NCBI RefSeq assembly: GCF_041060425.1
Contig: NZ_JAULBC010000011.1
Coordinates: forward strand, 156,409-220,408
Direction of reading: 5' to 3'
Source: Danxiaibacter flavus
GTDB taxonomy: Bacteria; Bacteroidota; Bacteroidia; Chitinophagales; Chitinophagaceae
Length of the DNA: 64,000 nt
Below, piece after piece: positions 61,101 to 64,000 of this stretch. The translations under genes were made by a program, and so were the position numbers. Within the stretch, counting starts at the first letter, position 1; each line of letters begins with the position of its first letter. Below the pieces are notes generated by a model that saw nothing but the letters and a program-made list of their open reading frames with translations, was not told the DNA's origin and did not search any database.

Positions 61101-64000
61101 CAGGCATTTTGAACAACTGCTTCATGCAGTTATAGAGGCGCCCGGTAAAAAAATTGCTTTGCAAACTTTATTGAGTCCGTCGGAAGAAGAGCAGTTGCTG
61201 AATGTGTTTAATGATCCGTCTGTGCAATTAAAAGACGAAACGTTTGTAACCTTGTTTGAACAACAGGCACAAAATACCCCTGATAACATTTCTGTTATTT
61301 ACAAACTTGAGCAGTTAACTTATAAAGAACTCAATGAACGAAGCAATCAATTGGCGCATTGCCTGCGCAACAAAGGAGTAAAAAGTGAAATGCCGGTTCC
61401 TGTTTGTTTGGAAAATTCACCGGGGTTGATCATTGCGATTATCGGCATCTTCAAGGCAGGAGGATCATATGTGCCGGTAGATCCGGAATTGCCCTCGGAA
61501 AGATTAAACTATATCATTAAGGACACTTCCGCATCAATCATCATTTGCAACGCAGCAACAAAAACGAAACTCGGGGAGATTGTATCAAACCTTATCGTAC
61601 TGGATCAGGAATGGTCACTAAATGGCTGCGACTATCCAATAGATAATCCGCCAATTGATGTCCATGGGAAACACCTTGCCTATATCATGTATACATCCGG
61701 ATCTACCGGCAAGCCAAAGGGGGTAATGGTAAATCATAACAGCCTGATCAACTATCTGCAAAACAGCAAAACAACATATATTTCCAGCGATAGTGACTAT
61801 GCTGGAAGTTTCGTACACTTGTCATCCACATTTGATGCATCCCTTACAGCCATACTCATGCCGCTATTGCATGGGAGATTGAGTGTGATCTCTTCTCAAA
61901 GCTCTGTAAATGTTTTTAACGATAGCAATCTTCTGAAATATGCCCCGTATGATTTTATTAAAATAACGCCTGCTCATCTTGTATTTCTTAATGAGTTTTT
62001 TAAACATGCAAATAGGCAGCTGTTAACTAAAAAATTGGTTATAGGTGGCGAAGCTTTGCATTTGAATCAGCTGCGTGATTTAAAGAATAGTAACATAGAT
62101 ATTGAGATTGTTAATGAATATGGCCCAACTGAAGCTACGGTGGGCTGTAGCACATACACATTACAACTTAGCCAAATCAATGAAAAACAAGGCGGCGCAA
62201 TACCAATTGGAAAGCCTATTGATAACACACAGATCTACATCCTGGATACTTATTGCCAATTAGTACCTGTGGGCGTTTTCGGAGAGCTGTATATAGCGGG
62301 TGCCGGGCTGGCCAGGGGATATTTAAACAACGAGGCATTGACCAGTGAAAAGTTTATCTTAAATCCCTTTGGCGAAGGATATCTGTATCGTACAGGAGAT
62401 TGGGGTCGGTACCTGGTGAATGGCGATATTGAATACCTGGGCCGGACGGATCAGCAGGTAAAGGTTAGTGGCTATCGCATCGAACTGGGTGAGATTGAAA
62501 ATGTTTTACTGGAATATCAACCGGTGAAGCAATGTGTGATGTTAACTAAAGAAGACGATGTTCATAAGCAGCTGATAGGGTATTATGTTACAGACAGGAA
62601 TGTGACATCCATGAAAGAACATACGCTTTATGAAAATCATATAAACAATTGGAAGGAGGTTTACAAGCTTGAATATGGAAAAATAACAGACGATAAAATT
62701 AACGATCCGGAATTTAATACAATAGGTTGGATGGACAGTTTCACAGGAAGAAGCATCCCTGCCGATCAGATGAAGGAATGGTTACGGGATATAATGGATG
62801 TAATCTTTGAGCAAAGGCCACAGAATGTATTAGAGATTGGTTGTGGAACTGGTATGATCTATTATCAGTTAGCCGGAAAAATTAAAAAATATATAGGGAC
62901 TGACTTCTCCGCCGCATGTATTGACGAGATCAGGCAAAGAATAAGTGAGCAACAGAAAGAATATGGCGTTACAAAGTTATTTGTTTGTGCTGCACATGAA
63001 GTATCGTTAAAAGAAGAACGTGTTGATACTGTAATTTTAAATTCAGTCATTCAATATTTTCCGGGGGAAGACTACTTAACCGAAATTATTGAAAAATGCA
63101 TTGATCATCTTCAGGGAAAAGGCTGCATTGTTATTGGAGACATACGGGACAACCACTTGCAAAAACTGTTTAACGTTCGATTACAAATACAGAAGCTCCA
63201 AAAATCAGTTCGCGTAAGGGATCTTATATGGTCTGCGAAACAACGCATGCTTGATGAACAAGAGCTTTGTCTCTCTCCTGGATATTTTCACAAACTTCAA
63301 TCGTTATACCCGGTAATTACCCATATTGACTTACTAGCCAAACAAGCATTCTGTGATAATGAATTAACTGCATACCGCTATACTGCGGTCATATGTGTGG
63401 ATATTGAAAAGAGCGAATTTGAACCTCAATGGCAGGAGTGGGGAAGTCTGGATAATTCAGATATTATCAATCAAATAGATAAGGGCTTGCCTGTGTTAGC
63501 ATTCGCCAATGTTCCCAATCCGCGGTTGAAATACGAAATGCGGCTGCAGCAAGCGCTTTATGATACATCGCTAAATACCATACAAGAACTTGAAAACAAT
63601 GTAGACCTCAAAACAGGTGATAAAGTTGATCCTGACCAGGTGCTCAAACATGCAAAAGCAAAAGGGTATAGTTACAAGTTATTTAAGGCAGAAGATCCTT
63701 TGTATCTGAATATTTTTCTGCACACCGGTTCTTTTAATGGGTATGTACGGCAACCATATCTCAATACCCTGTACACTTCAGACAGTATCACGTCAAATAT
63801 GCCATTACACAGAAGTATCTCAGCCATCATTCAAAAGGATATCAGAGCCTACCTGCAAAGCCGGTTGCCATCCTACATGGTTCCTTCGTTGTTAATAGAG
63901 TTGGATAGTTTGCCGCTGACACCGAATGGGAAGGTGGATAAAAAGGCATTGCCTGTAGCAGACGGAACGCTGCAGTTGATCGGTCAGTATGTAGCACCGC
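43006..64000 (+). CDS. Giant nonribosomal peptide synthetase, six modules visible, 3' end beyond window
   Basis: One frame runs from ATG 43006 to the window edge without a stop (6998 codons); I checked that frame and motifs stay in register at regular intervals. Order: C1-A1-T1, C2-A2-T2, C3-A3[MT]-T3, C4-A4-T4, C5-A5-T5, C6-A6[MT]. All A domains have YTSGSTG-type cores and NGK-type A10 lysines, and all five visible T domains have the phosphopantetheine serine. No epimerisation or thioesterase domain is visible. Pocket residues suggest basic?, Ile, basic?, Pro, Thr, Asn. The acylase gene lies upstream on the same strand. The true length is unknown. Confidence 0.95.
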   Translation, partial: MTNANFPLHPSQQDVYWDQIINTRSTHYNIGGCLKLKGLLDKGNLLKAITSAPAVFDTFKMRFQLNDLDSVCYFDDSFDSLEVPEIDFSGYSNPEERARAWVQEQFNTPFSIQKENFLFEHALLRIEDNEHWLFHRYHHFITDGFGFAVWLQYLAQKYTSLRTGNDFIVEYPGYRDVIINEKKYADSSVYAADKKYWTERIQEKPQQLLKTKYKSLPGSEKHSSTYLVRLNEARQNTLQEIKRETGYGLQQLTIAALLIYFGKTSDKTSFVFGSSVHKRNSKHLRNIMGMFSGLLPYHATFQPGMTLIDLLKEISIQQKKDYRHQNFLVSDIIRHFKINFTHEYLCEVVINYEQLDFSLDFGSDVQATIEKYSSFHERYPLDICWQDYGKQQPLSLRFNFRNEYFLQSEIELLAQRLLFIFEQMPLSLNKSIGSIDIIPATEKQQLLVAFNATKKDYPADKTLIDLFQQQVSKTPAATAVVFQDEVLTFEQLNDRANQLAHYLLKKQVKKETLVAICLERSFELIISVLGILKAGPAYVPVDPAYPKERIDYILSDTQAPIILTSSSCESKLPANSSATIVQLDREWRGILKEPSINPESNSRPENLAYVIYTSGSTGVPKGVMIEHKSVVNLITAQSACFGITEDERILLFSNYCFDASVEQMFLALLNGVPLVLFPEGLQLEPASFGLFLQSNHITHLHATPAFIENVPLVAYECLKRVIAGGDICKTDLADKWKNKVRFYNEYGPTETTVTSIEFLDDGERMNNSHLLSLGRPLANTEVYVLDNDQRLVPIGTPGEICISGAGLARGYLNRPELTAEKFIRHPFHQDKKLYRTGDIGCWNTNGCIEFLGRQDEQLKIRGYRIEPGEIEAVLQQSGLVQECVIVGKDDTEGYKQLVGYVVVKGELDSACLVAYLEHKLPRYMIPHLWVKLDRLPLTSTGKINRKALPDIEPAQMLSNVYVAPRNYMEKKLAEIWQELLCIDNIGVYDNFFELGGHSLIAFRMASAIRKELAIEAAIKELFAKPTIDLFAKYLQQQKNDLRLLQIEPQERPDCVPLSFAQERLWFIHRLQGSTQYHMPAVLRLQGKLDVKALGYALESIVNRHEILKTVIVEKEGKPYQYISEQQWRLDIVGDFPGNGDNDELNRFIDSFISRPFDLETEHMLRACLIAMTGEFHILVLVLHHIAADGWSVSVLVREVMEFYEASIEDRPVQLSALHIQYADYAVWQRKHMKEGMPDEGVSYWKEKLQGVKMLDLPTDYIRPAVQNTQGALVHYTLSNELTISLKKIASQNSSTLYITLLAAFKILLYRYSGQTDICIGTAIAGRKQQELETLIGFFVNTLALRDVVDANTSFVDFLQQVKHTVLDAFKHQDIPFEKVVDAVVEERELSKSPLVQILFTLQNTPVIPELHLGEVQVSIEDRQRTTAQFDINFTIIETIDGIRWSVEYRTDLFKEPTICSMLVHYEQLLNAIVQDTGKAIGDLRIITKDEEHQLLHEFNNAAVDYPKDKTIIDLFALQVRRKPAGIALICGEGQLNYEMLNQRANQLAGYLQQKGVELRSNVGLLATRGIEMIVGILGILKTGAAYVPLNIDYPGERLKYIIQDAGLRHIVCTDCEMAYSKGLGFCDCIDINDSLAFPGYEVNHTTDSCAYIMYTSGTTGHPKGIAISHKNVVKLVSDSGCIAVEENDRMLQWSNYSFDGSVYEIFGSLLQGATLCLVKDAFASDVYELANLIKTEQITICFITTALFNKFIDIDPLVFCSLRKVLFGGEMVSCSHVSRALSAMGPDKLVHVYGPTECTVFTTCYPINMLNGENTVPIGRPLSNTNIYITDERLALVPPGMCGEICIAGDGLAMGYLNQAGMSAEKFIQNRFGNGRLYRSGDLGRWDADGNIEFLGRVDDQVKIRGYRIEPGEVEAVVLQTEWVSQCTVIAKEDNNGHKRLVGYVVAKASFNVEQLTAFLKERLPGYMIPSLWIEIETMPLTSHGKIDKKALPDAPAPQSFTGVFVAPHTETEQVLAAIWQKVLGVEQVGIHDNFFELGGDSILAVSLVSQINQCWDKAVGIQDVFELQTVASLARHITQTPGKLQYGWDEAKREVEGIEDTILGDSNLSVFLPDDWQCIYPMSDIEKGMLYYTFFNEGAGIYHEQVFSHVSGITLDTELFKKAFLLLVEKHESLRSSFHFNTFNTPVQIVHNTAQENISYRDLSHLDLEAQKEFLELFLEEDRQTSFEITKPGLWRITIFELSEKEYTICWSLLHAIIDGWSAASLLNELSHVYFKLKENCSYKPEPLRATLKDYITDQFRYKKDLTVKDFWVRYLDGYSRTDLPFAKGVNVLGQKHFQTATFIVDGELGKGLEKLSNKLQIHVKDVYLAAFMYLLKITNYSDDILAGLVTHGRPEVVDGEMIIGCFLNTVPFRYQFQQDETPEMLLLSINKKARELKAYDRLSLFEIMETTVGKTAYENPFFDVIFNYIDFYVLDEMRKEFSIREPLVDMSTMTNTSLDLTIQKVNGGHQVIFNFLDQVFERTDVDRLTVYYRKILDSFIKHASSPLRIDAILAPSETHMLLNVFNDTKRDYSFGKTLVDLLEEQVLLTPENTAVKFENQKLTYSQLNERANQVAYYLAEKGVKKETLVLVLVERSLEMVIGMLAILKAGGAYVPIDPDYPAERVRFILKDTNATIMLGHIHYKDLLEDYTLEIVDLKNEEHFISKKPCTNPANSIDPSQLVYVVYTSGSTGKPKGVMIENRSVVNYLSAFREYFSIAGEDKILQQFSVSFDMMVEQVFLALISGACLIVLKDGRDLNSLKEKIESNDATILSATPSMINWLNKELLTTGNLRYLISGGDTLYASHIDNLFDKITIVNGYGPSETTVAVSFHNIKELSGASLIGKPVPNTSVYILDKNQQLLPSGAIGEICVGGVQVARGYLNLAKETRTKFIEDPFSNDDKRKLFRTGDIGRWLHDGTLEFLGRLDEQVQVRGYRVEPAEIEIVLQQNELVSNAVVVTREDEPGDLRLAAYIVLKATGPSLLWPSVGEYPIYDDLLYYALTHDETRNDEYRYAFSQLVKDKSVLDIGTGKDAILARLCIEAGAKIVYAVESDFEAFEHAKQTVCNLHLEDNIVVILGDVLNATIGELVDVCVSEIIGTIGGSEGANVILNNARRFLKEDGRMIPQRCLTRMAAITFPDNLYDHPVFDKAAGFYADKIFDQLGAGTAIRLCIKNLPHANIISTDAIVEDLNFNSPNDEEYENEFVIEITKNARFDGLLFWINLFPLEDRLINSLNGDTNWLPVYFPLFYPGIEVQKGDYVQGKFVVRLSANNVNPDYSVQGTLIQKKGTSTDFGYNSFYQPACPTKNAFYLKLFQSINKATEPESGSDLVEMLRRHLGKRLPAYMVPDYFHFLETLPLTKNGKIDKKALPVPDRHFNKRYLAPETLTQEKLINIWQQLLEVERIGIGDDFFALGGNSLTAVRVIALVRSELQTEIAIRDLFAFPTIESLSKHLQSQNRTLLLPSIQVQDRPHLLPLSFAQERLWFIDKLQGSIQYHMQAVLRVNGNIDAIALENALQSVIARHEILRTVICEDNGQPWQLVRNNEEWRLQIIANPLYKESPDSLKQCIRQIVDEPFDLSADYMIRASLIPLEQEESIIVLVIHHIASDGWSLSVLMKEVAGLYSAYLMKRKPDLSCLPIQYSDYALWQRQYLEGEILHRQLEYWKKKLSDAPVLQLRTDYPRPPVHTARGKMLHCTINKILCDQLEAFSLKEGVTLFMTLLATFKVLMYRYTGQADISIGTPVAGRRQLELENMIGLFVNTIVVRSEVNDQMTFALLLRQLKQTILEAFEYQDAPFEKVVEAVVEDRDLSRNPLVQILFVLQNTPEIPQFQLGDTRLSIEEHAHGTTPFDISVSIEKNTDGLQCYVQYCTDLYASGTIESMFSHYEQLLKAITQNSYQTIASLQMLTGDEERQLLYDFNNTAIQCPVNLTVVDMFEQQVLKDPDAIAVVFGEYKLTYKQLNERSNQLAHYLRKKGVREEVLVPICIERSPEMIIGLIGILKAGGAYVPFDPEYPQERINYMLSDISASVVITSERSKEKLLSTANLDIIELDQNDAVAEQPAGNPSKITDSTNLTFVLYTSGSTGRPKGVLMPCSNLVNLLLWQEQQFSNKYRHVLQFASLNFDVSFQEIFSTLCFGGSLYLIDNDLRRDTPGLVKFIKAYGITHLFMPYGALKNLAEQVCLFHENSLPIEEVIVAGEQLKLTEDICQLVNKDRIKLVNQYGPTEAHVVTSYAIDVDHPSSSSLPPIGKPIYNTSIYMLRNARELLPIGVAGEICIAGECVARGYLNNNKLTAEKFVENPFGGGRLYRTGDLGRWLEDGNIEYLGRIDDQVKIRGYRVEPGEIESVILQSNLASQCVVLAKENGQGFQQLLCYVVPKTPFDKTKVVEYLKSKLPDYMIPANWIILEKLPVTANGKINKKALPDPDGDSLFHNRYEAPETDLQQVLANLWQELLGVDKIGILDNFFSLGGHSLIAVRVIAGIRRLLQVEVAIKDLFIHPTIKELAECIQVQNKEQLIPVIKKTQHTGNIPLSFSQERIWFIDQLQGSVQYHLPAVLRLKGKINVPALNHALQCIVNRHEVLRTVFLDDGGIPYQHVLQQNSWHLDIADEHLCLEHNQNVQDYINGLISQPFDLATEHMLRAHLIALNENEHILVVILHHIASDGWSLSVLVKEITELYDAYEQKRRPQLSELPVQYADYALWQRDYLQGDLLDKRLQYWKDRLQGVGMLALRCDFPRPAMQSTRGAAVEHIIDHQLTEQLKQVALEHDCTLFMVMLAAFKVLLFRYSGQTDICVGTPVAGRRQQELEGLIGFFVNMLPLRTEINAGMTCIELLQQVRQTTIEAYEHQDAPFEKIVDALVNERDITRAPLVQVLFVLQNTPTVPQLHLGDLQLSWEPSAHQTTLFDLTVGVIETGGELHISTEYCTDLFRENTIRQLLMHYEQLLRAMTNYDDRPIYQLPLLTKQEEHQLLYDFNNTEVAYPEDKTIIDLFEEQVKKTPGNIAVMYEEEVLTYQQLNERSNQLAWYLRSRGVKEETLVPVCIERGLAMIIGILGILKAGGAYVPIDPEYPQERIKYMLQDTAATIVVSSRKSWNSLKDSEEIRIIELEQEASDIAQQPVINLNNGPEATNLAYVIYTSGSTGKPKGVMIEHRNVVRLFFNQLPLYDFDENDVWSMFHSFCFDFSVWEMFGALLFGGRLVIVPSLISKDAIRFAELLIKEKVTILNQTPSAFYVLQDYLVHKPTEVALRYIIFGGEALNPTRLQPSRELSRNCRFINMYGITETTVHVTFQLVETAHILAGSNSIGRPIPTLSIYILDELRQLVPIGVAGEICVAGAGLARGYLNRRQLTEEKFVQHPYGAGRIYLSGDQGRWLPDGTIEYCGRRDDQVKIRGYRIEPGEIESALLQSELVSQCVVIANEDIQGHKKLTGYVVAKGIFNRESIMAYLQSRLPSYMVPSLLIELDSLPLTSNGKVDKKALPVADGTLQLSGQYVAPRNEAEEQLAAIWQELLGIEKISIHDNFFELGGHSLTATRVVAFVRERMQVEIAIKDLFLHPTIENLAASLYSRKQALLLPVIRHDIRPDHIPLSFAQERLWFIHLLQGSIQYHMPVVLRLKGKLNEGALNYALKEIIHRHEILRTIIKEEEGKAYQFIQQEECWQLNKTDNFKYGKDVQELNHYIEKLVSKPFDLDKDYMLRADLITLEDDECLLVIVMHHIASDGWSLSVLAKEIEQLYAFSEGKATERPALPIQYADYAIWQRKYLDGEMLNLQLRYWKNKLNGVATLQLPANFSRPVDYSPRGNALYFSWDKLFVEQLKEFSLEHYVTLFMTLLAAFKLLLYRYTGQPDICVGTPIAGRRQLDLEQLIGFFVNTLALRDHVSGEMSFIDLLQQVKQTTLEAYEHQDAPFEKVVEAVVVERDLGRNPLVQVLFVLQNVPEVPGLQLEEATLINEEFDLPTAKFDLTFTVMEIPEGIKGSVEFSTDLYNAETISGMLRHFEQLLHAVIEAPGKKIALQTLLSPSEEEQLLNVFNDPSVQLKDETFVTLFEQQAQNTPDNISVIYKLEQLTYKELNERSNQLAHCLRNKGVKSEMPVPVCLENSPGLIIAIIGIFKAGGSYVPVDPELPSERLNYIIKDTSASIIICNAATKTKLGEIVSNLIVLDQEWSLNGCDYPIDNPPIDVHGKHLAYIMYTSGSTGKPKGVMVNHNSLINYLQNSKTTYISSDSDYAGSFVHLSSTFDASLTAILMPLLHGRLSVISSQSSVNVFNDSNLLKYAPYDFIKITPAHLVFLNEFFKHANRQLLTKKLVIGGEALHLNQLRDLKNSNIDIEIVNEYGPTEATVGCSTYTLQLSQINEKQGGAIPIGKPIDNTQIYILDTYCQLVPVGVFGELYIAGAGLARGYLNNEALTSEKFILNPFGEGYLYRTGDWGRYLVNGDIEYLGRTDQQVKVSGYRIELGEIENVLLEYQPVKQCVMLTKEDDVHKQLIGYYVTDRNVTSMKEHTLYENHINNWKEVYKLEYGKITDDKINDPEFNTIGWMDSFTGRSIPADQMKEWLRDIMDVIFEQRPQNVLEIGCGTGMIYYQLAGKIKKYIGTDFSAACIDEIRQRISEQQKEYGVTKLFVCAAHEVSLKEERVDTVILNSVIQYFPGEDYLTEIIEKCIDHLQGKGCIVIGDIRDNHLQKLFNVRLQIQKLQKSVRVRDLIWSAKQRMLDEQELCLSPGYFHKLQSLYPVITHIDLLAKQAFCDNELTAYRYTAVICVDIEKSEFEPQWQEWGSLDNSDIINQIDKGLPVLAFANVPNPRLKYEMRLQQALYDTSLNTIQELENNVDLKTGDKVDPDQVLKHAKAKGYSYKLFKAEDPLYLNIFLHTGSFNGYVRQPYLNTLYTSDSITSNMPLHRSISAIIQKDIRAYLQSRLPSYMVPSLLIELDSLPLTPNGKVDKKALPVADGTLQLIGQYVAP
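46165..49235 (+). other. NRPS module 2: C-A-T, predicted Ile
   Basis: C2 has HHIAADG at 46552-46572. A2 (47518-48995) has YTSGTTG at 47965. Its pocket reads D-G-Y-F-L-G-V-V-F, differing only by Phe/Tyr swaps from the known Ile code D-G-F-F-L-G-V-V-Y. T2 serine is at 49129 in ELGGDSI; the GGDS form differs from GGHS in modules 1, 4 and 5 and often precedes epimerisation domains, but here a C-type domain follows. Confidence 0.8.
49350..53496 (+). other. NRPS module 3: C-A(MT)-T
   Basis: C3 (49350-50680) begins IYPMSDIEKGML and its active site reads LHAIIDG (49768-49788), with the first His of HHxxxDG replaced by Leu but the second, catalytic His kept. A3 starts near 50722 with YTSGSTG at 51187. 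Its pocket reads D-M-E-S-I-G-G-V-A, nearest to Lys-type D-A-E-S-I-G-S-V-C; Arg is also conceivable. A methyltransferase interrupts A3 late in the domain, and A10 resumes at TKNGKIDKKALP near 53210. T3 serine is at 53380 in ALGGNSL. Confidence 0.75.
52075..53100 (+). other. PRMT-like methyltransferase domain inserted in A3
   Basis: About 340 residues interrupt the C-terminal subdomain of A3. SAM motif I is SVLDIGTGKDAI (52198-52233) and post-I is VYAVESD. Next comes SEIIGTIGGSE, whose two Glu codons at 52414 and 52441 are nine residues apart, exactly the spacing of the double-E loop of protein arginine methyltransferases. DTNWLPVYFPL at about 52840 resembles the THW loop, and IEVQKGDYVQGKF resembles the following beta-barrel strands. 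This is not the usual NRPS N-methyltransferase. A role in methylating a guanidine or other side-chain nitrogen is inference. Confidence 0.7.
53548..56655 (+). other. NRPS module 4: C-A-T, predicted Pro
   Basis: C4 begins PLSFAQERLWFIDKLQGS and has HHIASDG at 53938-53958. A4 (54905-56400) has YTSGSTG at 55366. Its pocket reads D-V-Q-F-I-A-Q-V-V, close to the proline code D-V-Q-L-I-A-H-V-V, and the local THLFMPYGAL is also typical of proline domains. T4 serine is at 56542 in SLGGHSL. Confidence 0.8.
56713..59820 (+). other. NRPS module 5: C-A-T, predicted Thr
   Basis: C5 has HHIASDG at 57100-57120. A5 (58069-59565) has YTSGSTG at 58531. Its pocket reads D-F-W-N-I-G-M-V-H, the exact known threonine code. 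Core motif MYGITETT replaces YGPTETT, as is usual for Thr domains. T5 serine is at 59707 in ELGGHSL. The last 154 bp from 59455 are nearly repeated at the end of A6. Confidence 0.85.
59875..64000 (+). other. NRPS module 6 (partial): C-A(MT), predicted N-methyl-Asn
   Basis: C6 has HHIASDG at 60265-60285. A6 begins near 61231 with YTSGSTG at 61690. Its pocket reads D-A-T-K-V-G-E-V-G, near the Asn code D-L-T-K-(I/L)-G-E-V-G. The methyltransferase is inserted after the A8 region, A10 ends TPNGKVDKKALP at 63954, and the T domain lies beyond the window. Confidence 0.8.
62620..63410 (+). other. Typical NRPS N-methyltransferase domain in A6
   Basis: The domain starts around YENHINNWKEVY, then GWMDSFTGRSIP. 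SAM motif I is VLEIGCGTG at 62827-62853, and ILNSVIQYFPG matches the NSVxQYFP motif of amide N-methyltransferases in NRPS. It should methylate the alpha-nitrogen of the residue loaded by A6. Confidence 0.85.

Noticed and set aside
43006..64000. Possible tandem repeats or CRISPR-like signal from recurring motifs
   Set aside because: The recurring stretches (FAQERLWF, HHIASDG, YTSGSTG) are NRPS domain motifs spaced about 3 kb apart, not an array.

Overview
The window looks like chromosome from a Bacteroidota bacterium, most likely Chitinophagaceae (Chitinophaga/Niastella-like). Supporting signs are a GLPGLI protein overlapping a TonB-receptor-type barrel, a BF3164-type six-bladed propeller lipoprotein, a XylR-type regulator, AT-rich leaders without clear Shine-Dalgarno sequences, and moderate GC. 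The family placement is inference.

Region 1 (1-10 kb) holds scattered single genes: an exported protein cut by the window edge, small proteins, endonuclease III, a ceramidase-like hydrolase, a propeller lipoprotein and an ABC exporter. The spacers between them carry five copies of a modular degenerate repeat. A strongly folded element of about 83 nt sits just before a 69-residue gene. A remnant of an ISAs1-type transposase lies at 10.0-10.3 kb.

Region 2 (10.4-21.7 kb) has a secreted glycosidase-like protein and an HpcH/HpaI aldolase separated by a 247-bp inverted-repeat element, a beta-barrel protein, an AsmA-like protein, and a transglutaminase-like protein with a discoidin-like tail. Three full copies of one 206-bp MITE-like element lie here, with a half copy at 36.5 kb.

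Region 3 (22-30.2 kb, all minus strand) reads in transcription order: Wzy/O-antigen-ligase-like membrane protein with a TPR-like tail, a 68-residue secreted four-cysteine peptide, a propeller lipoprotein, a Cys-rich thioredoxin-like lipoprotein, then GLPGLI and TonB-type barrel genes. I flag it as a possible envelope system built around the small peptide.

Region 4 (30.8-36.3 kb) is a sugar-type locus: PhyH dioxygenase, XylR-like regulator, a perfect palindrome, a dead N-terminal copy of a GH38-like gene, then the intact GH38-like gene.

Region 5 (36.6 kb to the end) is a nonribosomal peptide cluster: PLP aminotransferase, divergent ABC exporter, membrane-anchored penicillin-acylase-type Ntn hydrolase, and one giant NRPS frame open from 43006 through the window end (6998 codons, no stop). 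Six modules are visible: C-A-T, C-A-T, C-A(MT)-T, C-A-T, C-A-T, C-A(MT)-. Pocket residues read by eye suggest basic?-Ile-basic?-Pro-Thr-Asn. The methyltransferase inside module 3 has the double-E loop spacing and a THW-like loop of protein arginine methyltransferases, while the one in module 6 is the usual NRPS N-methyltransferase. This is the most unusual feature in the window and suggests guanidine or other side-chain methylation on the assembly line.
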